Assembly (NCBI GenBank): GCA_009767595.1
Contig: VSDK01027748.1
Span: 389,012-453,011 of the forward strand
Source of the DNA: Symbiodinium kawagutii
Lineage: Eukaryota > Sar > Dinophyceae > Suessiales > Symbiodiniaceae
Reading direction: 5' to 3'
Length of the DNA stretch: 64,000 nt
A program made the translations under genes and the position numbers. Of the stretch, positions 11,244 through 22,899 are shown piece after piece. How positions within the stretch are numbered: the first letter of the stretch is position 1; every line of letters begins with the position of its first letter. The notes beneath the pieces are model-generated. The model did not search any database. It worked only from the letters and a program-made list of their open reading frames with translations, and had not been told where the DNA came from.

Positions 11244-11930
11244 CGACCAAAAAAAGATCAAGTGTAGCCATGACCTTTACTACAAGAATAGTTGCCAAGA
11301 CTAAGTACAAGACCTATTTAGACCCAAAAACTCGGAGTAGCCAAGTGTGGATCGCATGTTCAGACCACCGGAGTTTCCACGACCTGTTTCAACAACCGGA
11401 CAGGTGGGCCATGACATGGGTCAGCATTTCTGCCCAGCGACGAACTCTACCCGTGCGACCTGTAGGGCTGCAAATGCACACAACAGGTTCAGCACAAAGC
11501 TTGACACGGGAAACCAGGCTACATACATACAAATACATATACATATATATATATATATACATACAAACTTCATAAATACATCTATGTGTATCAAAAAAAC
11601 TTGCTTACTATGTGTGAATCAACGAATATATGTTTCCAAGCTATTCCAAGCAGTTCGGCAAATATCTGCCCGCTCGTATTGCACCAAGTTGATGTGTAGC
11701 CATGCCGCGGTTTAAAGTGTCCGAGTAAGGCATCTCATGATATCTCCAACATCTCTTGCTTTCCTCATGCATAATTCATATACAAAGACTCTCAGGATCT
11801 GTTCCCTGCTGTACCACGTACAAGTCATGCTCGATATGCTTCAATCGGAAGGACAGTATTTCTTGCTCCCTAACGTCTCCTACATCTCCGTACATCTCCC
11901 TACATCATCTCCACATCATCTCCCTACATC

Positions 11931-12128
11931 TCAGTACTCAGCTTGCCCAGCTTGGCGCCTGATCAGCCGCTGCAAAGTTGATTTGGAGCTGTGATCGGGG
12001 TGGTTGACCTGGTCCCTGCCGCAGCGAATAGTCACCACAGAATCACACATGGCAGGCATGGAAAGAAAGGACGTGATACAGTGGTGAGTGGTGCCGTGTA
12101 AATTGCCCAAACAAAAAATAACAATCAA
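11931..12128 (-). CDS. Candidate 3' exon
   Basis: The frame ends in TGA and has about 66% G/C at third positions (SMPAMCDSVVTIRCGRDQ, then STLQRLIRRQAGQAEY at the C-terminus). I could not find a convincing acceptor, so the left part of the frame may be intronic. The next minus-strand frame upstream (12447-12190) ends at TGTCAG|GTGATC. Confidence 0.4.
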   Translation of the reverse strand: MIVIFCLGNLHGTTHHCITSFLSMPAMCDSVVTIRCGRDQVNHPDHSSKSTLQRLIRRQAGQAEY

Positions 12129-13178
12129 CCAATCACAGGTGCTTGGTGCAGCAATCTGAGGGGTATGAACAACTATGAAAATGAGTTACGATCACCTGAC
12201 ACATTAAGACTTCAAACAAGCTGAGCTGCAGCACTGTTCCATGACCAACCGCAACATGTTGGTTGGACTTTCGTTGCCCAGGATTGCATACATGGTGACC
12301 TTCGGGTTGGATGACTTCCCAGGTACCGAGTGCAAAGTTACCATCATCGGCAAGGACCGGAAAAAAATATGGGAAACATTGGGCTGGTGAACATTTTACA
12401 TGTTTGTACTTCTTGACATTGGTCAAATAGACTGCGACACTGTGCATGAACCATATACATCTTCCTACGCATCACGATCCTGCAACCACATATCTGCATC
12501 ATGCACCTAAACACAATTGGGTCATATTCACTCCCACCTGAGATGAGCACCTGTGTAATTACATGTGTTATTGTATATCCACGACGAGGATGTATGGTTT
12601 AGTGTATGGTATTGTGCATCTCCGGAACTATGAACACCCCAACAAAAACTATTCCGCTATTGGGATGTTCCCCGTCGGTATTACAATGTTTTGACCTACA
12701 GCTACAAATACGAAAGTTTGCTTATCTTAATGGTTGCCTTGCATTTATATCAGTTATGTAGGTGTCCTGGTCATAAATCATGAATTGTCGGTACAAAATT
12801 ACAAACATACTCATACACAAGCATATATATAAATAAATGAATAGATGAATAAATGTCTGTACATACATGCACATGCAATCTCTACGTGCATGTGTTTTTC
12901 GCCTCGCCTCCGCGTGGGAAATCCCCCATTCCTGCTGGTGATCCCTCATCAATATCCGTACTTGCTCATGTCTTACAAAGAATACATGTGCTATGCATAA
13001 ACACATGCACACAAACAATAACGAAACATCAAGGCATACAATATATGCATATGTTGATATCTATAAGTCTTATCAAATCGACTTTTGTCCTCTCAAAAGG
13101 AACTGCTTCCAAATGTGGCCTGCAAGCGCTGCAAGGCCACCAAAGTTCCAGAGCAACTGTACCTCAAGTGAGCAGTAG

Positions 13179-13268
13179 CTCATTATGGATACTATTGGAT
13201 ACCAGCAGCGGATGGCAAGCATCATCTATATCCGGCAATTCGACAAGTGGATCAAAAACGATTGCTAT
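13179..13268 (+). CDS. Candidate exon, weakly cap-methyltransferase-like
   Basis: Thirty codons lie between an AGCAGTAG| acceptor and a TAT|GTACGT donor. The segment MASIIYIRQFDKWIKND resembles, by eye, the start of mRNA cap (guanine-N7) methyltransferases, where a Ser-Ile-Ile-x-Leu/Ile-Arg-x-Phe-Asn-Asn-Trp-Ile-Lys pattern precedes the SAM-binding domain. The SAM motif itself was not seen downstream, so the identification is tentative. Confidence 0.35.
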
Positions 13269-13578
13269 GTACGTTGATCCGAGCTAGCGAAGCCCCCAGT
13301 GACTTCAATGCTCTTCAACTTTCATGTAGCATAAACTATGCAAGATCAAACCAGAGGGATCTTCCAAGATTGCGAACTGGGCCATGATGAGCCACCTCAC
13401 AATGCAAATGCTCCTCCACAATCTCACGTCTACTGAGTCTACAGTGCAGCACCAGGGCACGTATCTTGGTTCTCCATCCAAACAGGATCGATCCAGCAAC
13501 TGCCCGTTTTTCGGTGCCTCAGCTGGTAGAGTTCTGTTGAAGTCATTTTCATTGTGCGCCAAGAGTGATGTTGTAGAT

Positions 13579-13680
13579 GGTGGTTTCTAAAAGTCGGGGA
13601 CCCCAAGAATGGTTACTTTATTAACAAACAATGATTCATATGGGATGATGGGGCCGTACCCCTATGTTCAGAAACCACCA
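13579..13680. mobile_element. MITE-like element, copy A (terminal inverted repeats)
   Basis: The element starts GGTGGTTTCTAAAAGTCGGG and ends with the near-complement (GTACCCCTATGTTCAGAAACCACC). Eleven terminal bases are perfectly inverted. It is about 102 bp with no ORF. Related copies lie at 20.7, 48.1 and 50.3 kb. Confidence 0.6.
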
Positions 13681-14116
13681 CATGGAGCCCACACAACATG
13701 AATCTGTCAAGTAAAAGTAATAGTAAAGCAAAGAATCCACGACAATCCCACTCTCAAAAAGCAGTCAAAACCATCGGCTGTCCTTACTGGTACCATCACA
13801 TAGCCCTTGCTGCCAAACATGAGAATACAGAGAGGAGATCCATACTGCGCATCCCTGTACTCACTGTAGACTGTTGATACCCCCCGAAAATTATATAACT
13901 GTTGATATCCCCATCGTTGGTCTATTGTATCCCGACTGCTGATGGATTGGTACTCTTCCCCCGTTTTCTATTGGTTACTAGATGCTACTATATCGCCTAC
14001 ATCAACTAAGTAGTAGTCCTATATGTTACCAGGAACTGACACTATGTCAAGTAATCATTGGGGGCATGCGTATTTGTCGACCAATCGATGCCATTGGCTG
14101 GAGCCAACCTCTGCAG

Positions 14117-14205
14117 ACAGGCAGCCAGTATTCATGAGCTGCCAGGGCATGCCGGTCGGTGACCACAATGACATGATTGTGATGTACCTGCCAAGGGACA
14201 CCACC
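14117..14205 (+). CDS. Candidate internal exon
   Basis: A strong acceptor (CCAACCTCTGCAG|AC) precedes a frame with about 73% G/C third positions (QPVFMSCQGMPVGDHNDMIV). The right boundary is obscured by a CCACC repeat. The opposite strand is also open. Confidence 0.4.
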
Positions 14206-14356
14206 CCCCACCACCACCACCGCCGCCACCAACACCACCAGTAGCGGAACGGTGGTCAGGTTCAAATCAACTGCAATGGTGTCAAATGATCTGATAGATT
14301 GCAACAAAATGTTAAATTACCACGTTCGAATACAAGGCTGATCCCGTGTGTACCAG

Positions 14357-14467
14357 CATGAGAGCAGTAAGTCTGTGCGGGTGATCTGGAACACTGAGCA
14401 GAGCCTCGCAGCTGTGCGTCATTCCAATGGGAAGCGCACAGGGACTTGGGTTCCTGGAAAGTTATGA
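14357..14467 (+). CDS. Candidate terminal exon
   Basis: The frame follows GTGTGTACCAG|CATGAG and ends in TGA. It encodes about 36 residues (SVRVIWNTEQSLAAVRHSNG). It may continue from the exon at 14117-14205. The antisense strand is open too. Confidence 0.35.
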   Translation, partial: HESSKSVRVIWNTEQSLAAVRHSNGKRTGTWVPGKL

Positions 14468-14560
14468 AAGCGTTGATTGAATGTCAGAATGTCAGAATTA
14501 CTATTCATTTTTATAAACTTTATAGATGATTAAATATTCTCATTATGATTATCACTATTC

Positions 14561-14749
14561 CTATTTCTTTAAACCTTCTGAGGACCCATATCCGGACACA
14601 TCCGGACACCCAGCATACCCAACCGGTGGCCCCAGCACCTGCAGAGCGTCTAACAGCAACTCGCTGGAGTTCAAACCGTCCACGAAAAGGCAGGACCTGA
14701 CAGAGACATCCCAAGGTGCGCGTTGCGCTGACGTCATCACAATGGCCAC
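14561..14749 (-). CDS. Candidate exon on the opposite strand
   Basis: The frame has about 63% G/C third positions and a structured-looking peptide (SCLFVDGLNSSELLLDALQV, then GPPVGYAGCPD). The plus-strand frame over the same bases is equally G/C-biased, so the strand is uncertain. Confidence 0.35.
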   Translation of the reverse strand: MAIVMTSAQRAPWDVSVRSCLFVDGLNSSELLLDALQVLGPPVGYAGCPDVSGYGSSEGLKK

Positions 14750-15989
14750 ACTAAGAATGACAAGTTGTCACGTTGCGCTGCTGGTACGGTCATTAAATTA
14801 CTCAAGTGATTCAAGCGTGGTCGTGAGAACAATCGCTTTAGTAATTTGATGACCTTAACCCAAGAAGATACAAAAAGCCGCAATGGTTCAGGCCCCAATG
14901 ACAAGTTGATTTCTTGTTGATGCTTTCACCTACTTCCCAGTACTCCAGGTGGTTCTTCCAACCATTGCGGTACCTCATCCCCAGGATGGTTGGTGCATGC
15001 TAACAACAATCAACCGACCATTGTTGAAGGGGATTGGTGGTACATCCACATGTTATGACTAGTTACTAGTTACTGCTGACCATCACTTGGGCAACCAGTA
15101 AACCAGCTATCAACCAACTGATTCATGGTTACCAGTTGATATATAGAGTTTTTATAACAATTGGACGCAAAACAGTAACTGTTTGTCCTCGCCAAGTAGG
15201 ACAGCAACAGTCCTGGTGCATTGCTATTTGGGATGTGGTGATGTCTCCAACCCAAAAATGGTTGGTTTACTACTACAGGTGATTGTACGTAAGATTGGAT
15301 GACTTGGGGGATCCCCTGTATCGAAAAAGACCTGGGCTTCACCAACCCAGGAACCACCATGAACTTAGCATCACCTTGTGACTAAGGTCCCCGGCTTCAG
15401 CTTCCGGCGAGGCACTTCTTTGTATTGCGGGGTCCTGATGTGAACATGGCGCCCTGTCGATGGTGTAGCCCCAAGTCACTGCTGCAGTTTCCCTAGTGGC
15501 CATCAGTGGTTGGTTAATCGGTACACCCAGCTGGGGAGTAACTCTTTTGGTAAAACCCACAGCAACCCTCGTAAGGTTCAAAAATGTGCCGGGGGTGATC
15601 AAACAACTACAGCTGTGAGCGCCAAATCGCTTTTTAGATTAGCAGCCTTGGTAAAGTTATCAACTCCCAAGTCGATCAGTTGATCAACCAATGACATCAC
15701 CACCCTGGGTCCCGTGATGTCCCAGTGTTGGATTTATCAATTGGGGTTTCGCTGCACAAAACACAAGTCTCACAAAGAGTTAAACGTTAGTAATCATGGG
15801 TTCATCAAAATGATCCATGGCTGTAAAGATCATCTCCACTAAGTGGTCCTCCACTGCACGTGCATCTTGGCGACGGCGACTAAGCTTCTTTGCCAAGCAG
15901 AAAACTTGTCTTTGTCAATAACTTTCCAAGTCATTTGGAACTATACGAATCTGTCAAGGTAGTGGCTCTTCAGTTGAGATGAAACTCAT

Positions 15990-16200
15990 CCATTTGTGTG
16001 TGTGTGTGTGTAATGTAATGATCCACATGCTCAGTCTGCGGGACTTTCTGTGACATTCTGAACCAACACTCGGAGCATAAGAAACTGCGACGGCAGCTGC
16101 CACACGTCTCACTGCAGCAAGCGGCGATCCCAAGTCGCAAATCTCGAAATTCTCAAGCACAGGTGCCAGCGACTGATCCAACAGTTGGTTCACCAGCCAG
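15990..16200 (-). CDS. Candidate exon, Ala/Val-rich helix
   Basis: The open frame contains NQLLDQSLAPVLENFEICDL and then SPLAAVRRVAAAVAVSYAP. It may be the 3'-ward part of a minus-strand gene together with 16844-16760 and 17190-17000. No family was recognised. Confidence 0.35.
15992..16012. repeat. (TG)n microsatellite
   Basis: About eight TG dinucleotides. Confidence 0.8.
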
Positions 16201-16236
16201 ATTACCATCACATACCATCACCATCTGTAGCCACCA

Positions 16237-16275
16237 ACCAGGTCCAACACCAGGTCCAACACCAGGTCCAACCAG
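16237..16275. repeat. 12-bp tandem repeat (ACCAGGTCCAAC)
   Basis: Three copies. Confidence 0.9.
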
Positions 16276-16430
16276 GTTCAACCAACTTCCCACCTCTGGG
16301 CTCAGCTCTGGCCCTGCAACAGATTGTGCTGGCGCTACACCCAAGCTGAAAGAATGAACAACTTATTGTAGGAATGTACATTGTATATGTACATTGTATA
16401 TCATTCTATGTACATGTAGTACCACGTTGA

Positions 16431-16550
16431 TGGAAAGCACCACATGCAAATCTCGATGTTGAAGAAGTGCCACTGTTAAGAGTCGAGACACTTGGTTCCC
16501 CCTGGAACCTGGCGATACTGCTGCGGAAGGTGCTTAGAGCGCGCACAAAA
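16431..16550 (+). CDS. Candidate exon
   Basis: After a TGA the frame encodes NLDVEEVPLLRVETLGSPWN and then LAILLRKVLRAR, and continues open into AT-rich sequence. The coding signal is limited to the first ~40 codons. Confidence 0.35.
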
Positions 16551-16759
16551 TACAATATGTACAATGTACAGGAGACTTCAAAGCCATGGCAAAGACTGAT
16601 TCAAAAAAGGATGGCAGTATCTATGTATGTAGGTATGGAAGTATGTGAATTGCCAAATCTGCGTACTGTAGCCATATGTATATATATATATATACACATA
16701 AGTTCAGTGGCATATACACACAGAGACCATATGTATACAATTGTATTCACACATACAAG

Positions 16760-16844
16760 ATGACCCCATAGGCCCCATCAATTGCACCCAGGCCTTCTTC
16801 CCTGGACAGGAGGCGATCCACCACTGCATCACTCAAACGGCCTG
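16760..16844 (-). CDS. Candidate internal exon
   Basis: Following CGTGTGGCTCAG|GC the frame encodes RLSDAVVDRLLSREEGLGAI and then DGAYGVIL. A Met/Asp-rich frame starting at an ATG within the ATC array (17190-17000, SDDASRLLLKAAQFNSGDES) lies upstream on the same strand and could be an earlier exon. Confidence 0.4.
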
Positions 16845-17194
16845 AGCCACACGTGGATCAGTCGGATCCTCCAATGGCATCAGTGGAAGATTTGGTATGA
16901 GCAAGTAAGATCAAGTAAGGAAGGAACTAAATGTAAGCATGTAAAAATTGTGTGTGCATCTATGTAAATGTATGCTGATAGGTAAAAGGATAGACGGAGA
17001 ATCGAAGACCAGGCAGGGGTTTGCATCTCTTGGCATTGACAGTGCAACCACTGAAGAAACAAGTCTCTGGTACTTTTCGACATAAGGAGCCGCTGTCCTG
17101 GGTCTCCAGGCTGCCAGAATTGTGCGCGTCCAAATCCGCTTTCGTCACCTGAATTAAACTGGGCAGCCTTCAACAACAGCCTGGAAGCGTCATC

Positions 17195-17196
17195 GC

Positions 17197-17272
<76 letters not shown>
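17195..17272. repeat. (ATC)n microsatellite
   Basis: About 25 uninterrupted ATC triplets. On the minus strand they read as a poly-Met run that should not be taken as protein. Confidence 0.95.
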
Positions 17273-17407
17273 TCAATTCGATCATCATTATTTACGCGCT
17301 ATTGTGGTGGCTGTCAACATGTTCATTCTGCACTGCTATTTCAAGAGCTTGCAAACAAGGCTTTAAATGAACTGAAATGATTCAAACAAGCCGTTGCCCC
17401 CCTCATC

Positions 17408-17581
17408 ATGTGGCAAGCAACACCAAACAGCGGGTCTCCAAATATACCAGCGGTGAGCATCCGGCCTCCCGTGAACATAGGGCCAGCTGTCTCTCAGCTA
17501 AATGTCTTGCGGCCTGTGGCAGGGGGGTCCAATGGTGGCAAGGGTGGATCCAGAAGCAACCAACTTTGCCACAGGTGGTGA
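17408..17581 (+). CDS. Candidate exon, Pro/Gly/Ser-rich
   Basis: An ATG-initiated frame of 57 codons ends in TGA; alternatively it is an internal exon leaving at CCACAG|GTGGTG (17574). The peptide (SPNIPAVSIRPPVNIGPAVS, then a Gly/Ser-rich VAGGSNGGKGGSRS) looks like a low-complexity linker of a nuclear or RNA-binding protein. That is an impression from composition only. Confidence 0.45.
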   Translation: MWQATPNSGSPNIPAVSIRPPVNIGPAVSQLNVLRPVAGGSNGGKGGSRSNQLCHRW

Positions 17582-17818
17582 TTTAGCATTATGATCTCCC
17601 ATTCCGCGCACGGTAAATGAGCACTTTAATTGGGAAGTTCGAATTCTGGGCGTTACACGGTGTTGCCACTTTTAATCACAATCCCAAATCTCAAACCAAT
17701 GCCATCAAATGAACTGGGCCCATGGTTTTGACAAAATGCTGGAAATGACTTGCAATGCCTTCCGGTATTTCTCGAGCCTACGGTTTCAGACTAACCTCTG
17801 CAAGAGTGCATCACTCAC

Positions 17819-17884
17819 CCCGCCTTCTCATAGGAAAGTTCGGAGCCAGAGGCCTCCGCCGCATGCAACTTCTTTTGGATGATA
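17819..17884 (-). CDS. Short internal exon with strong splice sites
   Basis: Sixty-six bases are bounded by TTTCTCGTACAG| and |GTGAGTGATG, with 71% G/C third positions (QKKLHAAEASGSELSYEKA). Both splice sites are near consensus. The rest of the gene was not located. Confidence 0.5.
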
Positions 17885-18116
17885 CTGTACGAGAAAGTAA
17901 TCCAAGTAGTAATCCAGTGCTTATGTGATGGCATGTAACGTATATATAATGATAATAGGTGATGATCACGGAATTAACGATGGTCGATGATGGGCAGCAA
18001 TTGCGAGCTCTGGCGAAGGGTTGTAATTGACTATGTCTGTTTGAGTAATGAAGAAATGACAATTGGCTCATCACCAGTAGTTCCACGTAGTTCCTTGATC
18101 CTCTGTGCCCCTGCAG

Positions 18117-18231
18117 GAGGCCATCTCTACTTGAGTGTTCAAGGATGCAAGTAGTGCAAAGCTTTGCGAATGCGGCCTGTTCATTCCGTGGTTTGACTCA
18201 GAATGTGACTTGCTCCCAAGACTGTTGCTGA
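18117..18231 (+). CDS. Candidate exon
   Basis: A strong acceptor (TGTGCCCCTGCAG|G) precedes a frame ending in TGA (SLLECSRMQVVQSFANAACS, then QNVTCSQDCC). It is Cys-rich at the end. No family was recognised. Confidence 0.4.
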
Positions 18232-18477
18232 CTTACTGTCATTGCAGGTCATTATCTTTGGCATTGTCCCCGTGAAACAAAGTCACGCTATACTGTAGAA
18301 CATCGTGGAACTATCGTGGGACCATGCATGTCCAGATCGACCCCCTGGCTTGAAAGTCCAAGTCGGCAGCCACACCTGCATGGTGCTGTTCACCAAATTG
18401 CTGACCTGTCGAGTGGTTTGCCACCCGAATGCCGCTGGATGGAGGTCAGGGCAAAACGAGAGATCTGACTCTTGGAG

Positions 18478-18637
18478 GTCATTGGCTCATCCTGTGAGTT
18501 GAAAGGGACCATCCATCTGTGTACTGAAAAATCTTCCATTTGGGACGCCAAGATCTGCAAAGACTTCACGAAACGCCTGCCTCGTCTGGGCCACGTTCCG
18601 ACCATTTCCGCCACAACACCACTTTGCACCTTGGGAG
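18478..18637 (+). CDS. Candidate internal exon
   Basis: The frame runs from CTCTTGGAG|GTCATT to a consensus donor TTGGGAG|GTGAGT with about 60% G/C third positions (SSIWDAKICKDFTKRLPRLG). Two minus-strand frames over the same bases are also open, so the strand is not certain. Confidence 0.4.
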
Positions 18638-19015
18638 GTGAGTTCGGGGCCATGGCTTTCCTCTGCTTACAGGAACTGCCACAAATCACAGTGCCCCGTT
18701 GCCATAGGATTGCTTCAGAAAGTGATTGAGTTGACATGGCTTGACATTGCTGCAAGTTGGTACCCAGTACATTGCTCCAAAAATGCATAGAACACTGCAA
18801 TTGCTCCAAGTTCATGTCATATTCAGATATTCACTTCCATTCCATCACTTCCTCAAAGTTACAGTATTACTCGGTATTCCACTTCACCAAAATTACACGA
18901 TTCAGCAATGTTTTTGAAACTTTGTATAAATTGCACTATTGAAAAAGTAATCATTATGCAGTTATACATTTCTATAAATGTTCATTTGACATTTTTGTTT
19001 CACTTCGTTTTGGAG

Positions 19016-19143
19016 TTCTCGTTTCGGCTCCTTCCAATCTCGCGGAGCTGAGCTTCGGAGCAGCATCAACGCCTTGCTGCGGTCCACCGGCGCGACCGGC
19101 ATCTCGGGTGCCTGGGAGCAGAGCTGGCAGCACTTCGTGTCAG
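19016..19143 (+). CDS. Internal exon, unknown function
   Basis: This is a GC-rich island in AT-rich sequence. It is bounded by CGTTTTGGAG|TTCTCG and TGTCAG|GTCAGT, and 79% of third positions are G or C. The peptide (RGAELRSSINALLRSTGATG, then AWEQSWQHFV) is helical. It is probably the first of several plus-strand exons that continue at 19346, 19544 and 19762. Confidence 0.55.
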
Positions 19144-19345
19144 GTCAGTACTCGACGCGTCAGGATATTCCAGTTCATATTTTAATTGATTAGATATAGT
19201 TCAGGTAATACTTAAATATATAGATATATGATATATCACATTAGATGGGTTAAACTATGTGAAATTCTACGCAATATAATACTGTATGTATGAGTTGATA
19301 TGATGTTCCTAAATATGTTTCGACACATTTGCGAACCTTTTGGAG

Positions 19346-19455
19346 ACTGCCTCAAAACTGCGTCAAGTTCCAAGTCACGATCTACAAACAGTGGGACAAG
19401 TTCAAACACCACTTCTGCTCAACTTGTCCACCCCTGCACTGGATGTCTAGCGATG
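19346..19455 (+). CDS. Candidate internal exon
   Basis: The frame follows ACCTTTTGGAG|A and ends near AGCGAT|GTAGGA. The peptide CVKFQVTIYKQWDKFKHHFC and the following STCPPLHWM have aromatic and Cys residues typical of an extracellular or lumenal domain, though no family was recognised. Third positions are about 70% G/C. Confidence 0.45.
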
Positions 19456-19543
19456 TAGGAGCAACTCAAAACGAAGCAAATCTGCAAAATACTCCCCTAG
19501 AAAAAACTGAGTATCTGGTCTGGTGTGGTTCTTTTTTCCTAAG

Positions 19544-19645
19544 ATTCTGGGGGAGAAGTGCGACCCCCCCGTGCATTCATTCTGCAACGGCCAACTCCGC
19601 CTCGACATCACTGGCAAGACTCGCAAGACTCAAGGCCTCAATTGA
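19544..19645 (+). CDS. Candidate exon with strong acceptor
   Basis: TTCTTTTTTCCTAAG| is one of the best polypyrimidine acceptors in the window. The frame (CDPPVHSFCNGQLRLDITGK) reads 33 codons to TGA with 73% G/C third positions. A GC donor (CTCAAG|GCCTCA) just before the stop is possible, in which case the gene continues. Confidence 0.5.
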   Translation: MLGEKCDPPVHSFCNGQLRLDITGKTRKTQGLN

Positions 19646-19761
19646 CGCCACGGTTCAAAGTGGATGCTTATTGATACGTGTTTTGCTTGTACCACTTGCA
19701 GTCCATTTCTTGGTGCATTGGCTCCACTGCTTCTTTGGTAGTGGCTGCACAGCTTCCTAAG

Positions 19762-19937
19762 TCGATACTCGGTGGCGGCCCACGGCGATTGAAGCTCATA
19801 TTCATGGTGTGCAGCATGGCTTTGAGTCAGGATTTGGCCATGCCAACGTCCGGGTCCGTAACTGGCCATTGTCTGGACAGCTCCACCCGTGCTTGCAACA
19901 GGCAACCGCAGAGCCTGAACATCACACTAGTTTCTAG
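19762..19937 (+). CDS. Candidate terminal exon
   Basis: The acceptor CTTCCTAAG| is followed by 57 in-phase codons to TAG (RWRPTAIEAHIHGVQHGFES, then GFGHANVRVRNWPLSGQL). It is likely the 3' end of the plus-strand gene that begins upstream of 19016. Function unknown. Confidence 0.5.
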
Positions 19938-20339
19938 GGAGTTTACATTGTTCATCGGAGGTGATCCAAAATCTTCATCCAGGTTTGAGGATTAAATCAT
20001 GTGTGCCCTCTTTGTCAAGAGGAGAATAGAATCCTTCGCTTCTTTTGGCAGTTCCCAAATTGTAGCTGCGAATTTACGTCTAATAGCCCCGCATGTTACC
20101 CAATTCACTGAATAGTCATACTTCCGGTCAAAGCTCAATAGGTTTTGTATGGTTTTGTTGGGTTATAGTTTTCTCCATCATTGATATCATAGTTCACTTT
20201 TGTTTTATTGTTGAAAATTGTTGATTTGCTTGTCTTATTTATGCCAAACGTTTACCCCAACTGTTAGGAACTCTAAGTTCGCCCCATCATGTCTTGTTTG
20301 TCTCAATCATTTACCCCATTTGCTTGTCTTGTTTCCCAG

Positions 20340-20484
20340 AACTGTTAGCAACTTATTTGAGCCAAAACCAATTCCATCCCGCATATCATGGGTCCGCTCC
20401 GTTCGGTCCCAGCGGCAAAGGAGATGACAACCACCCAACGTGGCAAAGCCATGGCGTTCCCCTTGGAAGAGAACCCACTGAGTA
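20340..20484 (+). CDS. Candidate 3' exon, Gly/Pro/His-rich
   Basis: The frame contains HPAYHGSAPFGPSGKGDDNH and ends in TAA. Acceptor-like TTGTTTCCCAG| and CTGTTAG| lie just upstream. No family was recognised. Confidence 0.35.
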
Positions 20485-20709
20485 ACAATAGTGATAGATC
20501 CACCTGTTCATCTTGGATCTCAATCGCTTAGCATAGCTTAGCATTCCAACTGCTCTTGTGATTTCTCTTCTATCATGACAGTTTCAAACCTCTCCACGAG
20601 TGCAGCAATGCAAAAAAACATGTTCAAATGCACTGATTAGCCATCTGAGAGTGGGTAGCAAAGCTGCAAGTTTGAAAGCACTTGTGAATCGCTGAGATGT
20701 TTGGAACAA

Positions 20710-20812
20710 ACGGACCCATATGGAACCCCAAAAGTGGTTGGTCTATTGCTATCAATGACTAATAAACCGGATGATTTGGGGGGGCCTATGACTTGAGAAG
20801 CCATCATATTTG
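20710..20812. mobile_element. MITE-like element, copy D (diverged)
   Basis: It shares the core GGAACCCCAAAA-TGGTTGGT ... ATGATTTGGGG and the terminus GACTTGAGAAGCCA with the reverse complement of copy C at 50.3 kb. The outer end is poorly preserved. Confidence 0.45.
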
Positions 20813-21580
20813 GAAGTTGATCAACATCTGCAAGGTCTTTGTCTTGTCACATTTTGAGTTTCATCAGATCCTCAAAGCGCCAGCAATCCTCGAGCCATTG
20901 TAACGGACCAGTTCTGTGCGCAAATCAAATGCTTCCCGGCATAGAAAATTGCTTGAAATGGCATGAAGAAGAGGAATGAAGAATCATCATTGCAAAGATT
21001 TAGCCCGTTTGCGCAATGTAACGAATGTGTTACGTGTTCTTGAGCATATAGGGTACACAAATAATAAGGTTGTTCGATGCTGATTGATTATATAATTTGC
21101 CAGTTGTCCATGCAGCTGCCGCTGTGGCTTCACTTCTTGATGCCCCCCGGAACGTGGATAGTTCTCTGTTTCGCAGGTTCTAAGCTCTAGTCTAGCCTCC
21201 ATGATGACAAAGCACTGCGACACTGATTCAGATTTAACTACTAGGGCTGCCTTGGATGCGTACCTAAGCAAATAATGATCATTCAGACAGTAGGTCTTCC
21301 AAATGGAGGCTGTAGCAAGACTGGAAAGCATAGCGCAGACAGGAAGCAAAGTTTGATCTCACGCTCTCTGCGCAAGGCGAACATGTGAAAGAGCAAGTTT
21401 TTCTGCTCGTGAAACTGCAAAGATCACTTTCAAATCTCCTGCAATCCGGGTTCCTCGGTTGCACATCTTGTCAGAGATTCGGTGCTGAATTTGGAATCTA
21501 AGCATCTCAAAACAACGAAGTTGTAAATGTCATACATTTTACTTCCGTCCACTTTGCTATGGCAAATCTGTCTCCCGCAG

Positions 21581-21750
21581 CTACTCAACAAATGACTGGC
21601 TCGCGATTTCCCTGAGCTTGAGGCTGTCAACATTGAGCCTCACTTTTTCTCGGCTTCATCTCAAGCTCCAGCGCCCACCTCAAGATCTTCATACAGCTGT
21701 AGAATCGCTCCTGGTCATACCTCAGCCACTACGCGGGCGACACACGCCAG
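21581..21750 (+). CDS. Candidate internal exon with good splice sites
   Basis: The segment is bounded by CTGTCTCCCGCAG| and CACGCCAG|GTAGGT. Two overlapping frames are open between these sites, one Leu-rich (SLRLSTLSLTFSRLHLKLQR) and one Ser/Pro-rich (PELEAVNIEPHFFSASSQAP). The splice sites are more convincing than either frame. Confidence 0.4.
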
Positions 21751-22899
21751 GTAGGTGGGATGCGTATGGATGCGTGGTCATCATGGTGTGCTGAACATAG
21801 GTGGAGACTAATGTGCCGACATATGCCAGCAGTTGGGCGATTCTGGTATGATGATTGTTGCACAAGTGGCTTCAAGTGGGGAAATGATTACCTGTTTGGG
21901 TAAAATCTGTACGTCGGACATCTGATTGCTGTTGGACATAGGATTTATTTGGATTGATTTGTAACAGTTTGTAAGTAAGTTTAATCGGTTCCTAATCCAA
22001 ACGAGTATCATTTCTGGGTGGCATTGGGGGGGTACTCCAGCAATGTTACAGACGTCCCAATGTTCATCAGCTGTGTATTTCAACTAGCGCAGAATCAATC
22101 GTGTCTTTGGATGCAAACCAAAATAGGCGAAAACAAGTGATCCCCCAGTCATTGTCGCTACACAAAAACTGAAAACAACTATGAGTAGTCAATTACTCTG
22201 TCACAAGTTCAGACTATGAGCATCACAAATAGACTTAGTCACTAATTATGTTCGACATTGTCTGTCAATTACTTTTGCTCGGAGAGGTGCGCTCCTCTTG
22301 ACATGGCACACCCCTATGGCCCGATGACACGGAAACGCTGTCACGCCAAGGAAGGTCCCACTTCACTTCATGCAGTGTCACGTGAAGGAACAAAATTGGG
22401 CTCGACTAAAGGTGTGTTCCAATGTGTTCCATATACACCGATGAAGGGTATGGTTCCATTTAGAGATGTGTCCCTCGGCCGAATCTATCGCAAAATGTGA
22501 CTCGACTTTCCTTGACGCGGTCTCTAAGTGTACGTTAGATCCCAAATGAGCGGTCACTTGGTTTAATGTGTTGCGAAACTGCAATCATGGAGGCTTTAGC
22601 CGCTGCTCAAATGAGTTTGAAGGATGGTGCAAGATAGGCCATGAGTGGAAATTCTACACCACCAGGTTGCCTGCGATAGTCCTGGCGTCCCACATTTGAA
22701 CTGGTCCCCAGCATTGGGGTTGCCTTCGTCGCCTTTGGGTGGAGAACACCGGATCAATGATGCTTTCTCCATAAGTTCAATCCGGATTAACCATCATTTG
22801 CATTACTAATCCATAACAATCTACAAACATCAATTATTGATTAACCATCAATTGTTGATCAACCAGCAATTTCCACAACAATCCAGCCAATCAAATGAC

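Noticed and set aside
13515-13545. tRNA-like GCCTCAGCTGGTAGAG
   Set aside because: It resembles a D-arm, but no T-loop (GGTTCGAATCC-type) or matching acceptor stem follows at the right distance.
20358-20368. Spliced-leader-like TTTTGGCTCAA (minus strand)
   Set aside because: It matches 11 bases of the dinoflagellate spliced leader as I recall it, but it is short, lacks the leader's 5' part, and is compatible with chance in 64 kb.
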